From Sphingobacterium faecale (GTDB lineage: Bacteria; Bacteroidota; Bacteroidia; Sphingobacteriales; Sphingobacteriaceae), in the NCBI RefSeq assembly GCF_016746095.1, contig NZ_JAERTY010000011.1, forward strand, positions 62,001 through 126,000: 64,000 nucleotides of DNA, written 5' to 3'. Positions within the stretch are counted from its first letter, which is position 1; each line of letters opens with the position of its first letter. Below, in pieces: positions 15,410 through 24,382 of this stretch. Below the pieces are notes generated by a model. It was given only the letters and a program-made list of their open reading frames with translations. It did no database searches and was not told where the DNA came from. A program made the position numbers and the translations under genes.

Positions 15410-16912
15410 TTACACCGCCTCTGCTAATAATTTCTTACCTTTCTCGATAGCGTCTTCGATTGTACCTACCAAGTTGAAAGCTGCCTCTGGATATTCATCA
15501 ACTTCACCATCAATAATCATATTGAATCCTTTGATGGTGTCTTTGATGTCAACTAAACAACCTTTTAAACCTGTAAACTGTTCTGCTACGTGGAATGGTT
15601 GTGATAAGAAACGTTGTACACGACGAGCACGGGTTACAATCAATTTGTCCTCATCAGATAATTCATCCATACCCAAGATCGCGATAATATCTTGAAGTTC
15701 TTTGTAACGTTGTAAGATTTCTTTTACGCGTTGTGCTGTGTTGTAGTGCTCATCGCCCAATACAGCTGGAGATAAGATACGCGATGTCGAATCCAATGGA
15801 TCCACCGCAGGGTAGATACCTAGCTCAGAAATTTTACGTGACAATACTGTTGTTGCATCCAAGTGAGCGAATGTTGTCGCTGGAGCAGGGTCAGTTAAGT
15901 CATCGGCAGGTACATATACCGCTTGTACAGATGTAATAGATCCATTCTTAGTCGATGTAATACGCTCCTGCATTAGACCCATTTCTGTTGCTAATGTAGG
16001 TTGGTAACCTACCGCTGATGGCATACGTCCTAATAATGCGGATACTTCAGATCCTGCCTGTGTAAAGCGGAAAATGTTATCGATAAAGAATAATACGTCA
16101 CGACCTTGTCCTTGACCATCGCCATCACGGAAATATTCAGCTACTGTAAGTCCTGACAACGCAACACGTGCACGTGCACCAGGAGGCTCGTTCATCTGAC
16201 CGAATACGAAAGTACATTTAGAGTCTTTCATTAACTCTTCATCTACTGTATTCAACGGCCATTCGCCTTTTTCCATTCCTTCCATGAAGTGATCACCGTA
16301 TTTAATAATACCTGATTCCAACATCTCGCGAAGTAAGTCATTTCCTTCACGTGTACGCTCTCCAACTCCGGCAAATACAGAAAGACCACCGTGCCCTTTA
16401 GCGATATTATTGATTAATTCTTGGATTAATACTGTTTTACCTACACCTGCACCTCCGAATAATCCGATTTTACCACCTTTAGCATAAGGTTCTAAAAGAT
16501 CAATAACCTTGATACCTGTAAAAAGTACCTCAGACTCTGTAGATAAATCGTCAAATTTAGGTGGCGTGTTGTGGATAGACCGTCCATTAGTTCTGTCCAA
16601 TTCACGAAGGCCGTCAATCGGCGAACCGACCACGTTAAATACACGACCTTTGATTTCTTCTCCAACAGGCATTTTGATCGGAGCACCAGTATCAACTACT
16701 TTCATGCCACGTACCAAACCTTCTGTTGCATCCATCGCAATCGTACGAACACGCTCTTCACCAAGGTGTTGTTGAACTTCTAAAACGACACGTTGTCCAT
16801 TTTCTTTTTCAATGTACAATGCATCGTAAATCTTAGGAAGATTTTCATTGTCGGCAAAGTTGACGTCAACCACTGGGCCGATAATCTGCGCTATTTTACC
16901 AATATTGGGCAT
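15410..16912 (-). CDS. atpD: ATP synthase F1 beta subunit
   Basis: Catalytic beta subunit. The 500 residues include the Walker A GGAGVGKTVLIQEL, GERTREGNDL, the ALSGLTVAEYFRD region and the Walker B LFFIDNIFRF. The start MPNIGKIAQIIGPVVDVNF fits the family. atpD and atpC form a separate unit here; the genes for the a, c, b, delta, alpha and gamma subunits are not in the window. This split layout is seen in other Bacteroidota. Confidence 0.97.
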   Translation of the reverse strand: MPNIGKIAQIIGPVVDVNFADNENLPKIYDALYIEKENGQRVVLEVQQHLGEERVRTIAMDATEGLVRGMKVVDTGAPIKMPVGEEIKGRVFNVVGSPIDGLRELDRTNGRSIHNTPPKFDDLSTESEVLFTGIKVIDLLEPYAKGGKIGLFGGAGVGKTVLIQELINNIAKGHGGLSVFAGVGERTREGNDLLREMLESGIIKYGDHFMEGMEKGEWPLNTVDEELMKDSKCTFVFGQMNEPPGARARVALSGLTVAEYFRDGDGQGQGRDVLFFIDNIFRFTQAGSEVSALLGRMPSAVGYQPTLATEMGLMQERITSTKNGSITSVQAVYVPADDLTDPAPATTFAHLDATTVLSRKISELGIYPAVDPLDSTSRILSPAVLGDEHYNTAQRVKEILQRYKELQDIIAILGMDELSDEDKLIVTRARRVQRFLSQPFHVAEQFTGLKGCLVDIKDTIKGFNMIIDGEVDEYPEAAFNLVGTIEDAIEKGKKLLAEAV

Positions 16913-16947
16913 ATTATAGGGACTAAAATTTATTAATCTATTTATAA

Positions 16948-16967
16948 ACAGCTATTTTCATAGCTGT
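16948..16967 (-). promoter_or_regulatory. 5' leader stem-loop with GAAA tetraloop before atpD
   Basis: ACAGCTAT and ATAGCTGT form a perfect 8-pair stem closed by a GAAA loop on the minus strand. Given the promoter at 16979-17009 it would lie about 5-7 bases from the mRNA 5' end, the position of stabilising 5' hairpins. The effect on stability is inferred. Confidence 0.65.
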
Positions 16968-16978
16968 ATTTTGGAATG

Positions 16979-17009
16979 CAAAAATAAGGTATATCTATTT
17001 AAAAGCAAA
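16979..17009 (-). promoter_or_regulatory. atpD promoter, Bacteroidota type
   Basis: On the minus strand the -33 element TTTG (17006-17009) is followed by a 19-base spacer and the -7 element TATTTTTG (16979-16986), matching the known TTTG / TAnnTTTG consensus of Bacteroidota housekeeping sigma factor. Confidence 0.8.
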
Positions 17010-17048
17010 ACATATAAAAAAATAAATATCAAGTTTTTTTAGACCCCA

Positions 17049-17642
17049 TTAAGAATCTCTTTTTAACTGCTCATCCAACAATTGTCTTTTTAGCAGCTGC
17101 TCTTTTTCCATGGCCTTTTTTTTGTATTGTTGAAACTCATTCTGAGTCTCTTCGGCAGTCTTTTGATGTTCTACGGTGTCGATTTTTGCTTTGCGGAAAG
17201 ACACCAGCATCGTAAAGAAGCCAATACCCAAGACCGCAATAATAATCCATACGATCATATGGTATGTGCTTTTTGCAAAATCTATCCCTATAAAGGAGAT
17301 GCTGTCTGTTTTTTGCTTCTCGGACTGCAACTCGGATTGGACACTTTGGAGCGAGTCCTTTAATCCAGTTACTGTAGCTACAGACGAAGATGAACTGTTT
17401 TTTAAAGAGGCGATTTCTTTGGTGTATTTGGAGATAGAATCATTAACATTCTTCTGGATGATTTCTATATTAGATTTTCTTACGATTTTAAAGTCAGCAT
17501 CCTGAGATCGTGATTGTGCCAACAAAACCTGAAATTGTGTATGGAGATTTAGATCTGATTGTAGTTTTTGTTGTAATGTCAATTGTGCGAAAGTGCCGGT
17601 AGCTAGAAAAATAAGAATTAAAGATAAGATAGATTTATGCAT
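17049..17642 (-). CDS. Signal-peptide, single-span coiled-coil protein, unknown function
   Basis: I do not recognise a characterised family. The 197 residues start with a signal peptide (MHKSILSLILIFLATGTFAQ), then a Gln/Ser/Lys-rich region with heptad character, a hydrophobic span near 130-150 (MIVWIIIAVLGIGFFTMLVSF region) and a strongly charged C-terminal coiled coil (QYKKKAMEKEQLLKRQLLDEQ). It is predicted to sit in the inner membrane with the first part in the periplasm. It stands alone between atpD and the DUF4136 gene. Similar small coiled-coil proteins occur in Bacteroidota under unreliable names. Confidence 0.6.
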   Translation of the reverse strand: MHKSILSLILIFLATGTFAQLTLQQKLQSDLNLHTQFQVLLAQSRSQDADFKIVRKSNIEIIQKNVNDSISKYTKEIASLKNSSSSSVATVTGLKDSLQSVQSELQSEKQKTDSISFIGIDFAKSTYHMIVWIIIAVLGIGFFTMLVSFRKAKIDTVEHQKTAEETQNEFQQYKKKAMEKEQLLKRQLLDEQLKRDS

Positions 17643-17724
17643 GCTCTGAATAGATAAATGATATTTACAGTTATAAATGTCCTAAATAAATTGATTTAAT
17701 ACAAAAAAATAAAACAATAAATAA

Positions 17725-17771
17725 CAAAGCCTTTAAATCGCTGGAACAAACCGAGCAATTTAAAGGCTTTG
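17725..17771 (-). terminator. Hairpin downstream of the DUF4136 gene
   Basis: An 18-base arm starting CAAAGCCTTTAAAT pairs with its partner ending TTTAAAGGCTTTG (17 of 18 pairs) around an 11-base loop. On the minus strand it is followed by a T-rich but interrupted tract, suiting termination of the DUF4136 gene. Confidence 0.65.
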
Positions 17772-17793
17772 GAGCTCTTGCTGTAATTTTATA

Positions 17794-18378
17794 CTACTTC
17801 TTCAATATCGGCAAAGGATATTCTTTCATTATCCCCGAAACGGCCTTCGGTAATTCGTTGATTGCTTTTTCTGGCTCATTGACTTCAGTAGTGCCTCTTG
17901 CCTGCCAGATTACACTATTGGTTTTGCGGTCTATGGCTTCAAATATAAGATGTCCGTAGCGTACACGTTCTTTACCTACCGGATAGGAACCTCCGTAATA
18001 GCCTCCATAAAATCCCCATGGACTTCCCCAGCCCCAAGGACCTCCCCAACCCCAACCTGCGTAGTAAGGAGAGCTGTATACCATTCTGCTTTTATTGTTT
18101 ACGATAGCGATGTATCGAAACAGGACATCAGGATTTTCTTTGGAATAGGTCAGACCGCGTGCCTCGATCTCTTTATTCGCTGTTGTCATGATATTGCCTT
18201 TAGCAATATCGTTATTATAATAGTCCTTCGATAAAGAGTCTACCGGTTCTAACCAACCATACGTCTTGAACTGGTTGAAGTCAAGATTCTGAACCCGTGT
18301 TGTATGGTACTTGTGCGATGAGCAGGATGCAAACGCTAAAAGTACAAATGCCGTTAGAAATATTATTATTCTGTTCAT
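17794..18378 (-). CDS. DUF4136-type lipoprotein
   Basis: A 194-residue lipoprotein: signal sequence MNRIIIFLTAFVLLAFASC with the lipobox cysteine at 19, then a domain reading FKTYGWLEPVD and NKEIEARGLTYSKENPDV, characteristic of DUF4136. A Gly/Trp/Tyr-rich insert (GWGWGGPWGWGSPWG) interrupts the domain, followed by YGHLIFEAIDRKTNSVIWQARG. It probably faces the periplasm from a membrane anchor. The function of the family is unknown. Confidence 0.8.
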   Translation of the reverse strand: MNRIIIFLTAFVLLAFASCSSHKYHTTRVQNLDFNQFKTYGWLEPVDSLSKDYYNNDIAKGNIMTTANKEIEARGLTYSKENPDVLFRYIAIVNNKSRMVYSSPYYAGWGWGGPWGWGSPWGFYGGYYGGSYPVGKERVRYGHLIFEAIDRKTNSVIWQARGTTEVNEPEKAINELPKAVSGIMKEYPLPILKK

Positions 18379-18433
18379 AACTAAACTTACTTATATGATG
18401 TATGACCGTCTGTTATTCAAAAGGTTTAACGCT

Positions 18434-20074
18434 TTAGTGAGAAAATTTTGCGACTAATGGCATCTGTCTTCCTGCACCAAAAGCTTTAGGGCTTACTCTT
18501 AATATAGGGGGAGCTTGAAAACGTTTGAACTCAGCGTTATTTACGAGTCTCGCAATGCGTTGTACAAGCTGTTCGTCAAATCCTAATTTAGATATTTCCG
18601 ATCCTGATTTCTCGAGTTCAATCAATTGGTATAAGATGGCATCGAGGATCTCGTAATCTGGAAGTGAATCCGAATCTTTTTGATCAGGCCGTAGTTCGGC
18701 TGAAGGTGGTTTTACAATCGTATTTATAGGAATAATCTCTCTGTCACGGTTGATATAGGACGCCAATTGATAAGCTTGCGTTTTATAAACATCGCCGATC
18801 ACACTGAGCGAACCGGCCATATCCCCGTACAAAGTCCCGTATCCCACGGCAGCTTCGCTTTTGTTCGATGTATTGAGGAGTATATGGCCGAGTTTGTTGC
18901 TGATGGCCATGAGCAAAGTACCTCGTGTACGTGCTTGTATGTTCTCCTCAGTGGTATCAGCTTGTAAACCATGGAAAGCCTCTTGTAGGGTGTCTTCAAA
19001 AGACTGTGCTATAGCTCTAATCGGTAAGACGATGTGCTGACATCCGGTATTGTCGACGAGATCCATGGCGTCTTTGATGGAGTGTTCTGTAGAGTATACC
19101 GAAGGCATCAATACGGCCAAGACATTTTCAGCGCCTAAGGCTTCTACTGCTAAAGCGGCAACAATAGCGGAATCCAGTCCTCCGGACAGGCCAAGTACAG
19201 CCTTTTTAAAGCCAGATTTAGAAAAATAATCCCTTAGTCCCAAAAGAAGTGCCTGATATATATAGGCGATTTCACCCACCCCCTTAGTCTCTATCGGTCC
19301 TGTGGCATGTAGATCGCCTTGAGATAATGTGACATATTGTATATCCTCCTCAAAAGCATGTAGCTCGGTGATGACCTCTGCACTTTTGTTCATCGCTAAA
19401 GAACGTCCGTCAAATATGATATCCATATGTGCCCCGACTTGGTTGATATATACCACAGGAGCGTTGGCTTTAAGTACATTATTGCCCAGTACAGTTAAGC
19501 GTTTCTGATAATGTATATACGAAAACGGAGAAGCCGCAATATTGATAATCAGATCTGGTTTTTCTTGAGCCAGCTCAAGCATGAGATCCCCTTTGTACGA
19601 ATTGTCGTAGTCATTATCCCAGAGATCTTCACAGACAGTAAGCGCTATTTTGATGTTTTGTAATTCAATACACTGAATAGTTCGGTTGGGTTCAAAGTAG
19701 CGGTATTCGTCAAACACATCGTAGTCGGGGAGTAGTGATTTCTTCCGGTTGTCGACAACGTTACCTTTAGAGATAACCACTGCCGCATTGGAAAGTGCCT
19801 TGCCTTCTTCGTGTACATTACGAATAGGAGCGCCTATGATGCAGTCGATGGTGTCGCAATATGCTGCAATGCGAGACAACGATTGTTCACAGCGGTCTAA
19901 GAAAACCGTATGGCGCAAGAGATCTTTGGCAGGGTAGCCACCTATAGCCAACTCTGCAAATACGATGATATCAGCTTCAGCTTCTTTGGCACGAGCTATT
20001 GCTTTTATGATTTTTTCTTCGTTCTGTTCGAAATTACCAATGTGGTAATTGAGCTGTGCGAGTGCTATTTTCAT
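18434..20074 (-). CDS. nadE: Glutamine-dependent NAD+ synthetase
   Basis: Amidates nicotinic acid adenine dinucleotide to NAD+, with ammonia drawn from glutamine. The 546 residues hold an N-terminal nitrilase-type amidase with the catalytic set Glu41, Lys112 and Cys148 (in VCEDLW), and a C-terminal synthetase with the ATP motif SGGLDS at 297-302. The length fits the two-domain form. It starts 12 bases after the PorT-like gene, with which it is probably co-transcribed. Confidence 0.95.
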   Translation of the reverse strand: MKIALAQLNYHIGNFEQNEEKIIKAIARAKEAEADIIVFAELAIGGYPAKDLLRHTVFLDRCEQSLSRIAAYCDTIDCIIGAPIRNVHEEGKALSNAAVVISKGNVVDNRKKSLLPDYDVFDEYRYFEPNRTIQCIELQNIKIALTVCEDLWDNDYDNSYKGDLMLELAQEKPDLIINIAASPFSYIHYQKRLTVLGNNVLKANAPVVYINQVGAHMDIIFDGRSLAMNKSAEVITELHAFEEDIQYVTLSQGDLHATGPIETKGVGEIAYIYQALLLGLRDYFSKSGFKKAVLGLSGGLDSAIVAALAVEALGAENVLAVLMPSVYSTEHSIKDAMDLVDNTGCQHIVLPIRAIAQSFEDTLQEAFHGLQADTTEENIQARTRGTLLMAISNKLGHILLNTSNKSEAAVGYGTLYGDMAGSLSVIGDVYKTQAYQLASYINRDREIIPINTIVKPPSAELRPDQKDSDSLPDYEILDAILYQLIELEKSGSEISKLGFDEQLVQRIARLVNNAEFKRFQAPPILRVSPKAFGAGRQMPLVAKFSH

Positions 20075-20086
20075 GCGAGATACTTC

Positions 20087-20749
20087 TTAAAATAAAAGTC
20101 CTAAGTTTAAGGCGACAAAAGATGTCCTTGGAGCTCCGTCCTTCACCGCTCTGGTAAATCCATTGTTGAAGGTAAGGCCGGTCAGCACCGCCATATCATT
20201 GCCGAGTTTCCATTCTGCGCCACCGCCTATCTGTAGACCCAGGCGAAACAAGTCTGCTCCGTGCATGGAGTCTTTTTCTTGTTTCTCCAATTTCTGTTTT
20301 GCGGAGACCTTTAAACCCGCAGTAAATCCGAATTGTCCATAGAATCGTCCCATCTCATTTTCTGTACTTTTTAGTTTGATGGTCAAAGGAACTTCTACGT
20401 ATTTGAGAGCGATGTCTCTATATTTAGGGATAGCAGGGTCGTTTTTATCGATACTTGAGAATGCAGGCTCGACACTGCTATTGATCGAATTGATCAATAA
20501 TCCGGTCGAAAAATAGTAGTTTCTGGCAAAACCGAGATCGGCCACGAGTCCATAGGAAAATCCCAGTTTACTACTCGCTTCCTGGTTGTTGTCATAGCGT
20601 AACCAGCCGATATTAGGGTTGACGACCAACCCTAAACGCATGTTTTTTTCTCTACCGTGGTAATAACTTTGCGCATCAGCTCGGTGAGCGGAGAAAAGAG
20701 CAATATACAGTAAGAAAATAGGAAGGAGACGCTTTGTTATATTAACCAT
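20087..20749 (-). CDS. PorT-family outer membrane beta-barrel protein
   Basis: A 220-residue exported protein: signal peptide to about residue 27 (ALFSAHRADAQ), then alternating beta strands ending in a C-terminal aromatic residue (VALNLGLLF), as in small outer membrane barrels. Segments such as YVEVPLTIKLKS and GRFYGQFGFTAGLK are typical of the PorT/outer-membrane-beta-barrel family. PorT itself is a type IX secretion component; whether this copy is PorT or a paralogue cannot be told here. It is divergent from gldB. Confidence 0.75.
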   Translation of the reverse strand: MVNITKRLLPIFLLYIALFSAHRADAQSYYHGREKNMRLGLVVNPNIGWLRYDNNQEASSKLGFSYGLVADLGFARNYYFSTGLLINSINSSVEPAFSSIDKNDPAIPKYRDIALKYVEVPLTIKLKSTENEMGRFYGQFGFTAGLKVSAKQKLEKQEKDSMHGADLFRLGLQIGGGAEWKLGNDMAVLTGLTFNNGFTRAVKDGAPRTSFVALNLGLLF

Positions 20750-20773
20750 AGTTTTTAATTGTTATATAAATTA

Positions 20774-20781
20774 TATTTTTG
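20774..20781 (+). promoter_or_regulatory. -7 element of the gldB promoter
   Basis: TATTTTTG matches TAnnTTTG and lies 18 bases before the gldB ATG. A good -33 TTTG at 17-23 bases upstream is not visible; the T-rich stretch at 20752-20756 is the nearest. The leader would be about 12 bases. Confidence 0.45.
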
Positions 20782-20799
20782 TGTTTTAAGTTGATTGCC

Positions 20800-21852
20800 A
20801 TGTATCTGAAAACATTACAAAAATATTCCTTTTTTTTAATTATTGCTTGTTTCATTGTCATAATAGCTTCTTGTAGCCAAACGGATACCGTACAGCGTCC
20901 GGATGTGTCGAAAGTCAACGTAACGGTCAAGATCGAACGTTTCGATCAGGAATTTAATACCCTGAAAGTCGATGATATTACGCGTATGAACAGCCAATGG
21001 CAGAAAAACTATCCTTTTTTTTATTTCGATTATATGACTCAGATGCTGGAGGTGGGAGACCCCCGAGACAGTGTATTGTTAATGGAGCATTTGAAACAAG
21101 TATTGCAGAAGAAGGATTTTATAGACTTAGCGGACGCCGTGGCGCGAAAATATCCCGATTTGCGGGAACAGGAGAAAGAGCTGACCCAGGCTTTCAAATA
21201 CATTAAATATTATTTCCCTAGCTACAATATACCACGGTTCATCGCGTTTATGGGAGGGTTTTCTTTTCAGACACCTATAGGTGAAAACTATATCGGTATA
21301 GGATTGGATATGTTCTTAGGAGCAGACTCTAAGTTTTATCCTGCGCTAGTACGCTCTATACCCTTATATATGTCACGTCGATTTACACCCGAGAATATAG
21401 CGCCCCGCATTGTGGAGACTGTTTTGAGAGAAGAGCTGTTACCTCAGGATAATCTTAATCAGAATACCTTGCAGCATATGGTGTATAACGGCAAGATATT
21501 ATATGCTATGGATGTCTTGCTCGAAACAGCATCTGACGAGACCAAGATAGGATATACCACCGGACAACTCGCTTGGGCCAAAAAATATCAAGCTGACATC
21601 TGGGCCTGGTTCCTTCAGGAAGGATTGCTTTATGATACGGACTACCTAAAGACTCAAAAATATTTTACGGATGCGCCCTTTACGCCCGAGCTAGGTGAGA
21701 ATAATGAATCGGCGCCAAAACTGGGTTCGTACATCGGGTGGATGATGGTACGTAAATACATGGCACGCCATCCTGAACTCGACCTGTTGAAGCTTTTTCA
21801 ACACGAGAATGCGCAAGAGATTCTAGAACAGTCCAAGTTTAAAGGGAAGTAA
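20800..21852 (+). CDS. gldB: Gliding motility lipoprotein GldB
   Basis: A 350-residue lipoprotein with signal sequence and lipobox ending IIASC. Segments IERFDQEFNTL, YPFFYFDYMTQML and IGIGLDMFLG match the GldB family. GldB is needed for gliding in Flavobacterium but also occurs in non-gliding relatives, so motility cannot be concluded. I start at the ATG at 20800, since the upstream TTG would lengthen the signal peptide. No gldC follows; the next gene faces the other way and is an unrelated DUF6266 protein. Confidence 0.88.
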   Translation: MYLKTLQKYSFFLIIACFIVIIASCSQTDTVQRPDVSKVNVTVKIERFDQEFNTLKVDDITRMNSQWQKNYPFFYFDYMTQMLEVGDPRDSVLLMEHLKQVLQKKDFIDLADAVARKYPDLREQEKELTQAFKYIKYYFPSYNIPRFIAFMGGFSFQTPIGENYIGIGLDMFLGADSKFYPALVRSIPLYMSRRFTPENIAPRIVETVLREELLPQDNLNQNTLQHMVYNGKILYAMDVLLETASDETKIGYTTGQLAWAKKYQADIWAWFLQEGLLYDTDYLKTQKYFTDAPFTPELGENNESAPKLGSYIGWMMVRKYMARHPELDLLKLFQHENAQEILEQSKFKGK

Positions 21853-21863
21853 TAAGTTTGTCC

Positions 21864-22514
21864 CTAAGCTGTAACAGTACCTACATAAATGCTGTCGATT
21901 ATTCGGTCACTATGGTCGACAGCGACAAAGCCTAAGTGTATGTGATAGACTTCTCCGTTTGAACTGGGAGTGAGATGTATCTGTTCCTGCTTATCCTTCA
22001 ATGTTTTGTCTAGGGTATGTCCCAATATGCTATTTTTATCTGAATCAGGAATAGCTATAAATAAGGAACGAAAAGAAGCTAGGCCTAAATCTCTGACAAT
22101 TGTTGGGTTGTAATCCCAATTGCAGGTCAACACTCCTTCTTCATAAGTCAATGTCACTTCTTTTAGCGGGGATACTATCCCTTTACTGATATAGAATAAG
22201 GAATGGTCGATGTAAAAACCATCGTCATCAGATTGTACTGCATTATTTAGGGTATAGGACATAGCCGAATTGAAAGCCGTCTGGTTTTGCTTGTAATTAT
22301 GAAAACCAAGCCTTATGACATTGCTTAAGGGGCTTAGAAAATTTTGCGCAAACCCAAATTTTCCCCGATTTTTGTTCTCTTCGGGTGACAGTTTACGCTT
22401 CTTATTAACTCGAGGTCTGCTTCTTACGCAGTCTTTATCTTTCCATTTGTAATACACGAGAGGCCCGACTTTCCCCTTGGCAGAGCCCATAGGACCATTT
22501 TCTGTTCTTCCCAT
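21864..22514 (-). CDS. DUF6266-like protein
   Basis: A 216-residue protein without a signal peptide. The N-terminus MGRTENGPMGSAKGKVGPLV followed by YYKWKDKDCVRSRPRV resembles DUF6266, a family restricted largely to Bacteroidota and of unknown function. A basic patch (NKKRKLSPEENKNRG) follows, then a region rich in beta strand (EGVLTCNWDYNP, SNGEVYHIHLGFVAVD) that may be an Ig-like fold. It stands alone, converging on gldB with only 11 bases between the stops. Confidence 0.6.
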   Translation of the reverse strand: MGRTENGPMGSAKGKVGPLVYYKWKDKDCVRSRPRVNKKRKLSPEENKNRGKFGFAQNFLSPLSNVIRLGFHNYKQNQTAFNSAMSYTLNNAVQSDDDGFYIDHSLFYISKGIVSPLKEVTLTYEEGVLTCNWDYNPTIVRDLGLASFRSLFIAIPDSDKNSILGHTLDKTLKDKQEQIHLTPSSNGEVYHIHLGFVAVDHSDRIIDSIYVGTVTA

Positions 22515-22643
22515 ATTGTTTTTAAGTTTAATTAGCTGATACTAATATAGTAAAAACCAGGGACATAGTATTACCAGGTTATTTTACAAAAAGTAATATA
22601 GCAGGAAGTAAGAGGGAAACAATAGGTGTTTTATTCGGTTGTA

Positions 22644-22698
22644 TCCGAATGAAGTCCGTATGATCTCCGGGTAAAGTCCGAATGAAGTCCTTGTTAAG
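22644..22698. repeat. Five tandem 11-bp repeats
   Basis: Units in order are TCCGAATGAAG, TCCGTATGATC, TCCGGGTAAAG, TCCGAATGAAG and TCCTTGTTAAG. The first and fourth are identical, and all share TCC plus a T/A-rich tail. There is no open frame through it that looks coding. It lies upstream of the DUF6266 gene and downstream of the FKBP terminator. Confidence 0.85.
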
Positions 22699-22791
22699 TG
22701 ATAACATGTATCCCTGTTGATACGGAATTAGTCCCTATTAATCAATAGGGTGATCGGTGTTTGTGAGAGGCATGAAATATCAGGCAAAAAT

Positions 22792-22829
22792 AAAAACACA
22801 GTGCCCAATTATTTGGATACTGTGTTTTT
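22792..22829 (-). terminator. Terminator after the first FKBP gene
   Basis: AAAAACACAGT pairs with ACTGTGTTTTT around a 16-base loop. The run of T serves the minus-strand FKBP gene ending at 22847; the mirror-image ends also allow plus-strand termination. Confidence 0.85.
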
Positions 22830-22846
22830 ATTAATTTAGAGTCGGA

Positions 22847-23443
22847 TTATTTATTTGGATTATGATCTTTTATGCTGATCACTTCAATTTCAAAATATAA
22901 AGGTGAATTAGCAGGTATAGTACCGACAGGTCTATTACCATAAGCAAAGTAAGAAGGGGTGATTATTCTTATTTTACTCCCTTTTTGTAGTCCTTTTAAA
23001 GTGAGACCACCAATTTTATGTTCGCCTATGCTTTTGGGCATAAATGCATAGTACCAAGCAGAAATATAGTCTGTTGTTTTACCTGACATTCCGGCTTCAG
23101 AAGTATTACTGTCAAAAATGGTTTCATTGGATATTAACTTGCCTGTATAGCGGACCGTAATATCAGCAGGACGAATCATTTTCGTGTTATATCCATTATA
23201 GACAGTGTCGACAACTTTATATTCGTAGCTTCCTTCTTCTCCTGGGCTAATTACCTCAAACCAAATTCCTGTGGTGTCACTAGAAATGTTCATATTTGGG
23301 TATTTACTTTTAGCATATGTTGCTATTATACCCTTTTCCTCTTCAAATCTAGCAGCTGCGTCAAAGGTATCTTCGGTTTTATTACAAGAGCTGGTAGCAA
23401 ATAAGGTAAAAGCAAAAACGATATAAGCGAGTGTTTTTTTCAT
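22847..23443 (-). CDS. FKBP-type peptidyl-prolyl isomerase lipoprotein
   Basis: A 198-residue lipoprotein (signal sequence with lipobox ATSSC) carrying an FKBP domain in its C-terminal half: VRYTGKLI, IGGLTLKGLQKGSKI, TPSYFAYG and IPANSPLYFEIEV. It should speed proline isomerisation during folding of exported proteins in the periplasm. It resembles GldI-type FKBP lipoproteins but lacks a gliding-gene context. The next gene upstream is a paralogue of similar build, each with its own terminator. Confidence 0.85.
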   Translation of the reverse strand: MKKTLAYIVFAFTLFATSSCNKTEDTFDAAARFEEEKGIIATYAKSKYPNMNISSDTTGIWFEVISPGEEGSYEYKVVDTVYNGYNTKMIRPADITVRYTGKLISNETIFDSNTSEAGMSGKTTDYISAWYYAFMPKSIGEHKIGGLTLKGLQKGSKIRIITPSYFAYGNRPVGTIPANSPLYFEIEVISIKDHNPNK

Positions 23444-23471
23444 GAGGAATTTGTTAGCTTTTTTTAATCGA

Positions 23472-23505
23472 AAAAAGAGAAGATAGTCTGCTGTCTTCTC
23501 TTTTT
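23472..23505 (-). terminator. Terminator after the second FKBP gene
   Basis: AAAAAGAGAAGA pairs perfectly with TCTTCTCTTTTT around a 10-base loop, just past the stop at 23526 on the minus strand. Confidence 0.85.
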
Positions 23506-23525
23506 GATATTCTAAGATTCTGAAT

Positions 23526-24200
23526 TTATTTTTTAATGCTCAACACTTCAAATTCATATACAAGAGGCGAGTTCGCTGGACGTTTATCTGTTGAAAGTCC
23601 TTGATAAGCCCAGTAGGATGGCGTTACGACGGTAATTTTGCTTCCTTTTTTCAGACCAGTCTTAGTAAGGCCACCGATAATTCGGGTGTCTTGTTCGTTT
23701 ATTCGAATAGAATAAGGGAAAAATGATACATACCAAGCTGAGTTAATTACTTTTGTTGTGCTTGAACCTAAATCGTATTCACCGCTTTCCTCATTTTCTA
23801 CAAGAGTACCATTTGATAATGTCGAACCATCAAGTAGTCTAGCTGTATATTTAAGAGTAACTTTTGGTGCTACAACAGGTAATCCTTGGTAACCTGATGT
23901 ATTGGGTTCGTATTTGTAAGCTTGTTCATCTTCTTCAGTAGGTGTGCCCGTTACTTTGTACCAAATACCTCTTTTCACAGATTTATTTAAAAAGGTGAAT
24001 CGGATTTTTACGCTGTCTTCTTGGAAAGTATCATCGATATAGTCTTCAATTTTTAATTTGTCCTTGTTCAGTAAAGAATCGATATGTTTTTCTTGCTTCA
24101 AGTATTCTGCGTTCCAATCAGTGGTGTCTTTTTTATTACAGGATACAAAGACAATCGCTCCAAGCGCAGCAAACAATACGGTTTTAAATAGATTTTTCAT
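23526..24200 (-). CDS. FKBP-type peptidyl-prolyl isomerase lipoprotein, paralogue
   Basis: A 224-residue lipoprotein from the ATG at 24200 (MKNLFKTVLFAALGAIVFVS then the lipobox cysteine). The longer open frame begins at 24254 but would put extra residues before the signal peptide. The C-terminal FKBP domain has LKYTARLLDG, IIGGLTKTGLKKGSKI, TPSYWAYQG and RPANSPLVYEFEV. It shares the layout of its downstream neighbour, with a longer N-terminal part (KLKIEDYIDDTFQEDS). The pair probably arose by tandem duplication followed by strong divergence. Confidence 0.83.
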   Translation of the reverse strand: MKNLFKTVLFAALGAIVFVSCNKKDTTDWNAEYLKQEKHIDSLLNKDKLKIEDYIDDTFQEDSVKIRFTFLNKSVKRGIWYKVTGTPTEEDEQAYKYEPNTSGYQGLPVVAPKVTLKYTARLLDGSTLSNGTLVENEESGEYDLGSSTTKVINSAWYVSFFPYSIRINEQDTRIIGGLTKTGLKKGSKITVVTPSYWAYQGLSTDKRPANSPLVYEFEVLSIKK

Positions 24201-24382
24201 TGAATATAAGTTGTTTTTAAATGGCAATGAATCTTTCATAAATGAAGGTTTCATTAGTATAAATAATTTTTAGTTGTTCTATGTAGATACAGGTTTCTCT
24301 CTCCCTTATGTACATATTTTGATTTTAAATTTGTTGTTTAGGTTCTAAAACGGTAAAAATAACAATAGCGCTACACAATTCT

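Larger units (their letters stand above)
22515..22846. other. Gap with 11-bp repeats and a terminator
   Basis: No gene is seen. The part near 22515-22600 is AT-rich and should contain the promoter of the DUF6266 gene, though no perfect TAnnTTTG box was found. The middle holds the five 11-bp repeats at 22644-22698, and the right part the terminator at 22792-22829. Confidence 0.6.
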
